Source: Papilionanthe hookeriana x Papilionanthe teres (Eukaryota; Streptophyta; Magnoliopsida; Asparagales; Orchidaceae). From it: DNA of 64,000 bases. The stretch is taken from assembly GCA_022702705.1 (NCBI GenBank), contig CM040421.1, positions 63,858,197-63,922,196 on the forward strand. Direction: 5' to 3'. The notes under the pieces were generated by a model, which saw only the letters and a list, made by a program, of their open reading frames with translations, was not told where the DNA came from and did not search any database. The translations under genes and the position numbers were made by a program. Positions within the stretch are counted from its first letter, which is position 1. Each line of letters opens with the position of its first letter. Below, piece after piece: positions 22,877 through 33,564 of this stretch.

Positions 22877-23929
22877 AAACCTTAGACATTAAAGGCTTTA
22901 CAAAAGTGATTGGGTCAATCTAAAGTTAGAAATGTATTAAGGGAAAAAAATAAAAAACAAATAGGAGTTGGTTTTCTTTTACGCCTTTTTTATGAAGTGA
23001 AAGGTCGCTCTAGATGAAGAGACCATGTCCAACCGTTTCGATATTCACAAAGAAAAAGGCATACAACAGTTTTAGCACTTTCAGCGCTTTCAATTAACGA
23101 CCTCCAGATTTAAGAGTGTTACTCAGCCTACATCAGTAAGGTATTTCTGTTAAGATTTAAGCCATGCAACTTTGATGGGAATAATACTTAACTAAAACAT
23201 AAAACGTTTTTATTTACATGCATACCCCTCACTTGAAGCTTTAACATAGAATCAAAAATTGAAGTGAAATACACTTTTTCATGTATGACCGTATGGGTTT
23301 ATGTCACCGAGGAGTTACAAGTGTTAGATGTACAAATACATAAAACTTGTGTGGTATGCATGTATGTTCCTAACCTTGATTTTAGAGGTTCTTTTCAACC
23401 TATTGCATCAAACAATACTAAAAACAAAAACAAAATAAAAAAAAAAAAGAAAATCAGTTTTACAATATCTAAATATATATTTTTTGACATTTGCAATGAC
23501 ATAATGCATTCATACAACATTAGATTGCTGCGCGAAAAAGTAAAGATAGAAAAGAAGAAACCATAAAGGAGTTGAATACTAATAATAGGCTTTTAAATTT
23601 TAACTTTGAAAGAGAACTAAACCGTCTTTCAATGATTAAATTTTCAAATTATCACTTGTTATGACATTATTTTTTAGGGATAATTACATACGTAGCACTC
23701 CAACCATCGCTTTTTACAAAACAAGCCCTTGGATGATCTTTTTTCCTTCTTTTTTTCTTGAACTAACAAACCAATGCATTTGCATATGCCATGATCAAAT
23801 CATTTATCGTGAATTTTGATGATTGAGCGAAATTGAAAAAGGATGAAAGAGGGTGCTAAATTTGTAAACAACAATACTTCAAGTCTGCTAATGTAAATGC
23901 CCCTACTTTTATTATGTTTTTATATTTTA
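22211..23929. other. Decayed intergenic/transposon DNA, no clear gene
   Basis: There is no supportable gene. The stretch 22,420-22,780 may be further decayed pol, but only by weak resemblance. A (TA)n tract lies at 22,799-22,874. Text at 22,990-23,070 looks like noncoding LTR or leader sequence, but I could not match it to another place in the window. The remainder is AT-rich. Confidence 0.4.
22799..22874. repeat. (TA)n microsatellite
   Basis: About 38 uninterrupted TA dinucleotides. Confidence 0.95.
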
Positions 23930-25231
23930 TGCCTTCATTCCAAAATACTCCCCTATACCCATAAACCTACCAAAAATACTCCCTATTTTTGAAAACATAA
24001 TTTTAGTGTACTTAGAGGGCCATGAAAGACGAACATAATTGAAATTTTTCTGCCCTATAGCGGCAGAAGTGGTGGTCGTGGAGGTACCTACGTGCTCAGA
24101 ATTTGTCCAAAAGGGTAGCACAGAAGACATGAGCTTTAAGTCCGCAAATAGATAATATTTGAAAAGGTTTCCAGAACAAGTTGAGCCATAAGGAGAATCC
24201 TTGGTAGCCAAAGCAAACACAACCTGCAATGGACAGTGAAGACAGCTTGCAAAGAAGAGAAGATTTTGGAGTGGTCTTGCCCAAAAGGAGTGCCAGAAAT
24301 GACCGTTAAGGTTAAAGTGGCAAGACACAAAAGCATAGTGGCAGATGGAAAGGAATTGTATAAAGCGAAAAGCCATAAAAAAATCAAGTTCTGATATAGG
24401 GGACATTTAAAGAGCCCCAACCAGGTACGACCGCAGAGAAATGGGTGGGTTTCACCCCACCATAGGGAGATTACCAGCACTACGAGCCAACCAGTTAGCA
24501 GGGGTGTTCCCTTCCATGAAGATGAAGTTCCATATAACATTTATATTATTGGCACTAATAAGACAATAAATCCTATGCAGCAGGTAAATCAGATTCCAGT
24601 GAGGAGGATATTTTTCAGACAATATATCATAAAGAATTTTTGAATCCATCTCAACACACAAATTGTTAAAAGAGAAAGCAGCAGCAGTTTGAATGCTTAA
24701 AAAAACTGCCCAGCATTCAGTCATATGGGGGCCATCTGAGATAACAGGTAAATTGAAGTAACATTTACATTTTCCTAAATGGTTCCTAAAAACACCCCTA
24801 ACCGCAGCAGAGATGGAGGACCAGCAACCATCCACATTAAGCTTAACCCAACCCAAAGGAGGGGGGTGGGGGATCCAAAGAACTAACACAGGTTTGGCAG
24901 CAGGTATAGGGGGTAAAGTAAAAGAGGTGGCTTTAAAACATTTATAATAATAAGCTAAAATATAAAAAGTGGTAGAAAGGGAGGAGAGAGGGGAGGTATT
25001 GTACTTATGGGCATTCCTAGCATTCCAAAGGAACCAAAGAACTACAAGAGGAAAAGGATGAAGGCAAGCCTTTAAATCCTCCTGCAATTTCCAGTGCCAG
25101 AGATAATTCACCAGGATGCTATCATGACGCCAAGTAATACCAAAATGAGAACCAAATAGGTTCCAAACATTTAAAGAGTAAGTGCAGTTGAAAAAAACAT
25201 GTATGTAATCTTCCTCAGCCTCTTTACAAAG
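23930..25231 (-). mobile_element. Plant LINE, 3' part (split by an LTR)
   Basis: This continues the LINE at 33,565-38,255. Removing the intervening 25,237-33,559 and one copy of AGGGC rejoins the zinc-finger motif codon for codon (CP from one side, LCKEAEED from the other). It holds the end of ORF2 and a 3' untranslated region; the 3' end is placed only approximately and no convincing poly(A) tail is visible. Confidence 0.8.
24452..25231 (-). pseudogene. LINE ORF2 carboxy part: zf-RVT finger and RNase H
   Basis: Residues LCKEAEEDYIHVFFNC, then SLNVWNLF, form the second half of the reverse-transcriptase zinc-binding (zf-RVT) domain. After a linker comes an RVT_3-type RNase H: GWVKLNVDGCWSS (first catalytic Asp), ECWAVFLSIQTA (Glu), VEMDSKILYDIL (Asp) and EGNTPANWLARSAGN. 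The frame is open from 25,231 to the stop at 24,452, so this end of the LINE is well preserved. The apparent extension of the frame upstream to 25,363 is LTR sequence, not LINE. Confidence 0.85.
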
Positions 25232-26899
25232 AGGGCTGATGGCGATCGAATTCGTATCGCATGTCGTCGCCGTCAATTCCTGTATCATGTCAATGTCAAG
25301 GAGTCGCCACTCTCTTTCTCTATCCATCACCCTAATTCTTATTCTACTTAAACTTTTTGTCAAAATTCTTTGGAGAAATTGAAGGAGGATTAATCATGAT
25401 AGAGATTGAGAGAAAAGAAGATTGAATGATAATCTCATAGAATAAATCTTCAGATTGTGTGATTACTGAAGTTTTTCGTATAAGAAAATCATATGAAGAT
25501 CTTGGGTAACCAGAGAGGTCTTATAGGTGAAATACCTATCCTGAGTTCTTTAATCTCCTATAGGAGCAAGCTCTTATAGTTAATTACATCCTGAGCAAAT
25601 AATATTGCCTAGGAAAACTCCCGATTAAGGCTAACATTTATCCTCGCAAAAGTGTAAGTGTTGTCGTGGCAGTGCTTTTCTAAAGAATCGATACTACCAG
25701 AAAGTTTTGTTTATGTTGAACGTTTGTCATTTTGTCATTTTATATGTCATGTCGGGTGTCATGTCAAGATGTCTTAATATGTGTGTCATATTGTTGTATG
25801 TAATATCATGTGATGTCGCAATGTTATGTCATTGTGTCATTTTGTCATGTTGTGATGTTGTTTTGTCATATTGCATTTTGTTATGTCATGATGTCGTGGT
25901 GTCATTTTGTCAAGCTGTTATGATATTATCTTGGTTTTATGTTTGTTTTCTTTGTTTTAATTTCATCATTGTTTTGTATTTGTTAAGATCTTTTTATTAT
26001 CGTTATGTTTTATTGTCATTCCGCTTGATTTATCATTATTTTTTCTGGCTATTGTTATTTTGATTTGTCGTTTGTTTTGGAAGTGCTGGTTTTGTGTTAG
26101 ATATCATGTCAATGTCAATGTCAATGATTTTGTCGTGTTATGTCAAGTGTCGATTTTTGTTTGTTTGTTTTGGTATAGTATCATATCATGTCATGTGTTA
26201 TGTCGGGATATCATAGTTTGTATGTCATGTCATGTCATAATGTGATGTCGTAATATCATGTCATTTTATATGATGTCTTAATGTGAATCATAATGTCATG
26301 TCTTAATGTGATGTCATAATATCATAAGATGTCGTAATTAATATCTCGATTTGTCATGAGATATTTTATCTCCTATGAGAAGATATTGTTATTATGTCAT
26401 GAGATATCTTCTATGATGTTAAGAAGATATCATGATTTATTTATTTTTGTTATTTTGTTTAAGATCCCATTTTGTTTTAAATTTTGGTTTTGTGGTGTCA
26501 TGTCATTTTGTCATATATTTGTTTTGATTTAGTGTCATGTCATCATTTTATTGTGGTATAGAAATGTCGTTGTATGTTTTTGTTAATATTGATATTATGT
26601 TGATGTCAATGTTAATGATTTTGTCATTTTATTTCAGATTTCGTGGCTAACCTAATTGTCCAGTTGTCTTTGTTGTCATGTCCTTTTGTTTTGTTGTTTG
26701 TAGAAAGTTTAGGTTTTGTGGCTATCATAAAAGTTCTGATTTTGTCATTAATGTTCTGTCGTCGACGTCCTGCAAAACAAAGTTAGCACACACTATAACA
26801 TGCAAAGAAAATCTAAACGAAACTTCATGTCTTCATCCTGCAAAGAAAACAAAGTTAGAAATAATGTCATATAAAGATATTTAGATTACCTGGTCAATG

Positions 26900-27960
26900 T
26901 GTCTGTTGATCCAGAGTTGTCGGATGTTCGAGTTTGGTTGAAGTGTCGATTTAGGTTTATGTCAGTTTATGTTTAAATTTTTATTTGTCTTGAATATTGA
27001 TTTGGGTTGGATTGTCGATTTTTAATTTTATGTCGAATTAAGTTCAATGTGGGCCGAACTTTAAGAATTATGTCGTTTTATGTCGATATATATTGAGTTT
27101 GGTTTGAAATGTCGATTAATGTCATTTAATGTCGGTGATTGTTTAATTTGGTTAGAAATGTCATTTAATGTCGGTGATTGTTTAATTTGGTTTGAAATGC
27201 CGATTAATGTCAGTTTGTGTTTGGGAATGTTGATTAATGTCGAATAATTTCATTTCAAATGTCGAATTTATTGAGTTTCGTTTGGAATGTCAGATTTATG
27301 TCGGTTATGTCGATATTTGTTTGAAATTTGAAATTTTTGTCAATTTTGTCGATTAAATTTTTGGAATGTCAAGTTTATGTTGATTTTATTGATTAAATAT
27401 TTGGAATGTCAAATTTATGTTGATTTTTGTTTAAAATGTCGATTTTATGTCAGTTATGTTTGAAATGTCGAATTTATGTCGGTTTTGCCGATTTTTATTT
27501 TAAATGTCAAATTTATGTTGATTTTAGTTTAAAATGTCGATTTTATGTCAGTTATGTTTGAAATGTCGAATTTATGTCTATTTTGTCGATTTTTATTTGA
27601 AATGTCAAATTTATGTTGATTTTGGTTTAAAATGTCGATTTTATGTCAGTTATGTTTGAAATGTCGAATTTATGTCGATTTTGTCGATTTTTGTTTGAAA
27701 TGTCAAATTTATGTTGATTTTGGTTTAAAATGTCGATTTTATGTCAGTTATGTTTGAAATGTCGAATTTATGTCGGTTTTGTCGATTTTTGTTTGAAATG
27801 TCAAATTTATGTTGATTTTGATTTAAAATGTCGATTTTATGTCAGTTATGTTTGAAATGTCGAATTTATGTCGGTTTTGTCGATTTTTGTTTGAAATGTG
27901 AAATTTATGTCGATTATGTCGATTTTGGTTTAAAATGTCGATTTTATGTCAATTTAAACT
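26900..27960 (-). repeat. 98-bp tandem array inside the giant LTR
   Basis: The block GATTTTATGTCAGTTATG recurs at 27,441, 27,539, 27,637, 27,735 and 27,833, exactly 98 bases apart, then after 107. Left of this, 25,700-26,880 is a degenerate field of ATGTC/TGTCAT words, possibly an older decayed array. Confidence 0.9.
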
Positions 27961-28640
27961 TAAATCTTGAGTTCATGTCTCGTTTCGCACTTAAGTCGAA
28001 TTAGATTTACTTCGAGTTCATGTCCGTTTGAACTTAAGTTGAATTAGATTAACTTGAGTTCATGTCTGTTTGAACTTAAGTTGAATTAAATTAACTTGAG
28101 TTCATGTCTGTTTGAACTTAAGTTGAATTAGATTAACTTAAGTTCATGTCTGCTTGAACTTAAGTTGAATTAGATTAGCTTGAGTTCATGTCTGTTTGAA
28201 CTTAAGTTAAAAGGTTAGATTAACTTGAGTTCATGTCTATTTGAACTTAAGTTAAAAGGTTTAAAGTTAGATTCAATATTGATTGAATTAACTTGGGTTC
28301 ATGTCTAGTCGAACCTAAGTTTGGTTTGACTTATGTCTAACATAGGTTAGACTTAAGTTAGGTTTAGGTTAGACTTAGGTTCATGTCGGGTTGAACCTAA
28401 GTTTGGTTTGACTTAAGTCTAATGTGGGTTAGAGTTAAGTTAGGTTTATGTTAGATTTAGGTTTGAATTAAGTTAGGTTGGACCTAGACTTAAAGTTGAC
28501 TTAAGTTCAATATGGGTTGAACTCAAATTAAGATTTAACTAAGGTTAAGTTAGGTTCAAGTTAGGTTGAACCTAGACTTAGAGTTGACTTAAGTTCAATA
28601 TGGGTTGAACTTAAGTTAAGTTTGAACTTAGGTTTAGGTT
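27961..28640 (-). repeat. Degenerate GAACTTAAGTT array inside the giant LTR
   Basis: About a dozen diverged repeats of roughly 50-60 bases contain GAGTTCATGTCTGTTTGAAC and GAACTTAAGTT, grading into GTTAGGTTTAGGTTAGAC words. Array boundaries are gradual. Confidence 0.8.
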
Positions 28641-28649
28641 TTTTTGGTT

Positions 28650-30500
28650 AAACCTTAGTTAGTTAAGGCTTAATGATTTAATTAGGTATAATGGGTTAAA
28701 CTTAATTAGGGTTTATGTTTGATTAAACCTTAGTTAGTTAAGGTTTAATGGTTTAATTAGTGTCTAATGAGTTAGACCTAATTAGGATTTGTGTTTGATT
28801 AAACCTTAGTTAGTTAAGGTTTAATGCTTTAATTAGTGTCCAATGGGTTAGACCTAATTAGGGTTTATGTTTGATTAAACCTTAGTTAGTTAAGGTTTAA
28901 TGGTTTAATTAGGTCTAATAAGTTAGACCTAATTAGGATTTGTGTTTGATTAAACCTAATGTTTAAGGTTTAATGGTTTAATTAGGTCTAATGAGTTAGA
29001 CCTAATTAGGGTTTGTGTTTGAATAAACCTTAGTTAGTTAAGGTTTTATGGTTTAATTAGGTCTAATGAGTTAGACCTAATTAGGGTTTATGTTTGCCTT
29101 AAACCTAATGTTTAAGGAGGTTAATTAAGTTTAATATGTCCTTACACTTAATTAAAGGTTTGATTTGTATTAAACCTAATTTAGTTAAGGTTTAATGGGT
29201 TAATTAAGTTTAATATGTCATTAAACTTAATTAAAAGAGTTTGATTTTTGTATTAAACCTAATTTAGGTAAGGTTTAATGGGTTAATTAAGTTTAATATG
29301 TCCTTAAACTTAATTAAAAGATTTGATTTTGGTTAATTAAGTTTAATATGTCCTTAAACTTAATTGAAAGGTTTGATCTTGATTAATTAAGTCTAATATG
29401 TCCTTAAACTTAATTAAAGAGTTTGATTTTTGTATTAAACCTAATTTAGGTAAGGATTAATGGGTTAATTATGTTTAATATGTCCATAAACTTAGTTAAT
29501 GATTTGATTTTTGTATTAAACCTAATTTAGGTAAGGTTTAAAGGGTTAATTAAGTTTAATATGTCCTTAAACTTAATTAAAGTGTTTGATGTTGGATTAA
29601 TTAAGTTTATTATGTCTTTAAACTTAATTAGAAGTTTTATTTTTAATAATTAAGTCTAATATGTCCTTAAACTTAATTAAAGGATTAATTTTTGTATTAA
29701 ACCTAATTTAGGTAAGGTTTAATGGGTTAATTAAGTTTAATATGTCCTTAAACTTAATTAAAGATTTGATTTTGGTATTAAACCTAATTTAGGTAAGGTT
29801 TAATGGGCTAATTATGTTTAATATGTCCTTAAACTTAATTAATGATTTTGATGTTGGATTAACTAAGTTTAATATGTCCTTAAAATTAATTAGAAGTTCT
29901 ATTTTTGATAATTAAGTCTAATATGTCCTTAAACTTAATTAAATGATTAATTTTTGTATTAAACCTAATTTAGGTAAGGTTTAATGGGTTAATTAAGTTT
30001 AATATGTCCTTAAACTTAATTAAAGATTTGATTTTGGTTAATTAAGTTTAATATGTCCTTAAACTTAATTTAAAGGTTTGATTTTGATTAATTAAACCTA
30101 ATATGTCCTTAAACTTAATTAAAGAGTTTGTTTTTTGTATTAAACCTAATTTAGGTAAGGTTTAATGGGTTAATTAAGTTTAATATGTCCTTAAACTTAA
30201 TTAAAAATTTTTTATTTTTGTATTAAACCTAATTTAGGTAAGGTTTAATGGGTTAATTAAGTTTAATATGTCCTTAAACTTAATTAAAGATTTTGATGTT
30301 GGATTAATTAAGTTTAATATGTCCTTAAACTTAATTAGAAGTTTTATTTTTGATAATTAAGTCTAATATGTTCTTAAACTTAATTAAATGATTAATTTTT
30401 GTATTAAACCTAATTTAGGTAAGGTTTAATGGGTTAATTAAGTTTAATATGTCCTTAAACTTAATTAAAAGAGTTTGATTTTTGTCTTAAACCCTAAGGT
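28650..30500 (-). repeat. Hairpin-forming array inside the giant LTR
   Basis: Repeats of variable length (about 70-150 bases) are built from two inverted repeats. One has 14-base arms, TTAATTAAGTTTAA and TTAAACTTAATTAA, around TATGTCC. The other is AAACCT...AGGTTT around AATTTAGGTA-like text. Roughly twenty copies of the first are present, many perfect. Confidence 0.88.
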
Positions 30501-31024
30501 TTAATTGTTTAGCTAGGTTTAAGTTGTCTTTAAACCTAATTATTGTTTGATTTGAGTTGGATTCATCACTTGCTTAATCCATAATGAGATAGATTAAATA
30601 TGTGAAGAGAAGGTTTTGAATTATTAATTTTAAAATTAATAAATCTTAACCTTATTTCAAAATGTCTTTTAGATTGTTTTGATGACTTGAGAATTGTTGT
30701 TTTAGGATTTTTGTCTGTTATCCTAATGTTCTCAATCATTTTACATTTAAATTTTCCAATTTTCCAAATTTTATAATTATTTTTTAAAATATTTACAAAA
30801 TATAATGGAAAATAGGAAATCATAACCTAGAGAGCTATCCTAGCCTTAGAAAAATCAAAAGATGTGCCTAAGGACTTAAAGGTAATTCCCTAAAAATTTC
30901 ATATTTTTTTGACTTGTAAATAATTTTTAATAATTAAAATACTCCAGAGAGTATTTAATTAATTAAAAATTAAATACTGAGAATAAAATTAAAATTATGG
31001 TCTCATAATTTTCTTCTCTTCAAG

Positions 31025-31260
31025 AGCTTTCCAGAGGTATTTTTATTTTATTTTTGTGACCTCTGGATCAAAAGATATGGATTTTTGAAGTTATTAAGGT
31101 TTTCCTGAATTATAATAACCCAAAAAACCCACGGCGCGCCACGCGTCCTCGTACGCGTCGAAGAGCGGGAAGATCCCATGCGCGGATCCGAACAACGGAC
31201 ACGGGATGGCGCGATCAGCACCGTTCTTTCCAAAACACGGGAACGGACAGCGGAGATAAT
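31025..31260 (-). promoter_or_regulatory. Conserved LTR core: A/T motif plus CpG-rich block
   Basis: GTATTTTTATTTTATTTTT followed by an ATATGGATTTTT-like block is shared with 54,255-54,305 and, inverted, 49,885-49,950. In all three LTRs it adjoins a CpG-rich block (here GGCGCGCCACGCGTCC, 31,130-31,250). Conservation amid hypervariable arrays suggests a promoter or RNA-processing element; which one is not visible. Confidence 0.5.
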
Positions 31261-32999
31261 TCCCCATTTAATTCGAAATTTTTCGAACCTTTAAACTTCA
31301 AACGTCAATATCTCACTTATTTCTCAACGAAATTGAGTGATGTATGAACCTATGGAATCATTTGGACATATAGATTGTATCTATACGGTGATGATACATT
31401 TCTGGGCTAGTATAACCCATGATATTTCAAAATTATGAGTTATTTTGGAGAAAATAAATCCATACCTTGGCCACAAGTATGTCAAGCTTGATCAGGCCTG
31501 ATGGTCAGCTTCTAGGACTCCCAAAGAAGATCTTTGTCACTTTAATTTGGTTTTGTAGCTAGCCTTGGTGAGCAATTTAGGCAAAATGGCCAAGTTTGGC
31601 TGATTTGGGATTTTGGCCAAATTGGTTTGATTGGGCTAACCCTATGGCTTGAGCTTAGTTGGAATAGGTTGCTGAGGTCCCCAGGAAGATTTTTTGTTTT
31701 GGGAGTCAAGGGATTTGGGCAGCCTATAGGATTCTATGGGTTCATTCTCTCCTCTTGAATATTTTGGCCAGGGGGGGGGTATTTATAGCCATGAATGGTT
31801 ATGGATTAACCTTGGTTGGCTTGGATTTGACCATGGTATAGTTAGGGCTGTAGAGTACAACTTCCCCCATGTAAACCAAGCTTCACCTCTTCTTCCTCCA
31901 TGAGAATTTTGCCACTTAAGCAAGTGCACATTTCAGGGAAATTTTGGCTTAAATCTTGTCATGATGGATTTTAGCCTCTTTGTTTCCATTCCATTGGCTA
32001 AGTGGGAGGTTCATGGTGACTCAAATGGTTGAGACCCTCTCCTTGCAACACCTCATTTACCATTTCATGAGGTGGTGACACATTAGCCCCTCTCTTAATA
32101 TTTTTCATGAAATATCATTATGGTTTTAACCATGGTGTGAAGGATGGTTAAAGCTTTGTCTCTTCACTATTAGATGGCTAGGGAGGTGGCTAAACTAACC
32201 TCACCATGGCAAGACACCTCACACTTTAAATTACCATGGTTTTGCCACCTAATTTTTCATGTCATGATGGCCTTTACCATGGTTAAATGTGAGTGATTTA
32301 TGAATTGATTTTTCTTTAATGGATCAAGTGTGATGTCATAAAAGAGTTTTAGAATTTTTAGAAAATCATATGTTATAGGTTTTAAAAATTCCATTTAATG
32401 CCCTCTTCATTTTAATTTCCGTATTTAATTAATTATGTCATTAATTAAATATTGAAAATTATTTTATTAATCAATAATTAATTGGAAATAATTCCAAATT
32501 AAATATTTGATTAATATCCATGTCATTAAAATTGATTTTTGTCTCTTTTCATGACTTTTCAATTTAATTTTCATTTTAATTAATTATGTCATTAATTAAA
32601 ATATGAAAATTAAATTATTTATCAATTAATTAATTAAAAATAATTTTGGAATCAATTAATTGATTAATTCCATTATTTTTAATCAATTTGTGGATTTTGT
32701 GATTTTATGGCTTTTGAATTTAATTTTTCATTTTAATTAGTTAGGTCATTAATTAAAATTTTAAAATTAATTCATTAGCCAACTAATTAATCAAAATAAT
32801 TTTGAAATCAATTATTTGATTAATTTTATCATTTTATGACTTTTAATTTAATTTTCATTTTAATTAATCATGTCATTTGATTAATTAAAATATTGAAATT
32901 CAAATTATTAGTCAATTTAATTAATCAAAATAATTTTTCATTTGAAATTAATTTGATTAATTTTTATCATTGTGGGGTTTTAAACATGTCATTGGTTGT

Positions 33000-33545
33000 T
33001 TGATCAAAAATTGATCATTTTAACCAAAATTGACTTTTTAGGTCTTGTGTTGACCCATTGGGTCAACAGGGTTGGTCATTGGGTCAGGATTGACCATTTT
33101 GACCAAAATTCTCATTTTAGGTCAAAAGGTTGACCTGTGGGGTCAACTGGATTGGTCATAGGGTCTGGATTGACCATTTTGACCAAAATTGTCATTTTGG
33201 GCCAAAAGGTTGACCTGTGGGGTCAACAGGGTTAGTCATTGGGTCAGGATTGACCATTTTAACCAAAATTGTCATTTTGGGTCAAAATGTTGACCTTTGG
33301 GGTCAATAGGGTTGGTCATTGGGTCAGGATTGACCATTTTGACCAAGATTGTCATTTTGGGTCAAAAGGTTGACCTATGGGGTCAACAGGGTTGGTCATT
33401 GGGTCAGGATTGACCATTTTGACCAAAACTGTCATTTTAGGTAACGAGGTTGACCTGTGGGGTCAACAGGGTTGGTCATTGGGTCTGGATTGACCATTTT
33501 GAGCAAAATTTTCATTTTGGATAAAAATGTATTGACCTATTGTAA
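33000..33545 (-). repeat. 80-bp array rich in TTGACC (W-box core)
   Basis: Units start GGTTGACC at about 33,128, 33,208, 33,288, 33,368 and 33,448, an 80-base period with one more diverged unit at the left. Each unit carries about five TTGACC or GGTCAA words. The array lies next to the LTR start, that is, in U3. Confidence 0.88.
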
Positions 33546-33564
33546 AAATGAGGTCAACAAGGGC

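Larger units (their letters stand above)
25237..33559 (-). mobile_element. Giant solo LTR (8,323 bp), Tat/Ogre-like, inside a LINE
   Basis: The element begins TGTTGACCTCATTTTT at 33,559 and ends GATCGCCATCA at 25,237 on the minus strand, and is flanked by the perfect 5-bp duplication AGGGC (25,232-25,236 and 33,560-33,564). The host LINE frame rejoins exactly when it is removed. The start matches LTR starts at 57,538, 21,931, 16,102 and 47,351. A block near the 3' end (GTTAATTACATC, then CCTAGGAAAACTC, about 25,580-25,640) matches 50,620-50,670. The motif GTGGCGACTCC at about 25,300 is, as I recall, typical near Tat LTR ends. There is no gag, pol, primer-binding site or polypurine tract inside. 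Most of its length is tandem arrays, listed separately. Confidence 0.8.

Noticed and set aside
24096..24540. Overlapping minus-strand frames over the LINE 3' end
   Set aside because: Alternate frames and 3' UTR of the LINE; the RNase H frame at 24,452-25,231 is the real one.
25232..25363. Amino-terminal extension of the LINE RNase H frame (about 43 residues)
   Set aside because: It translates the end of the inserted LTR; the true LINE frame continues at 33,565.
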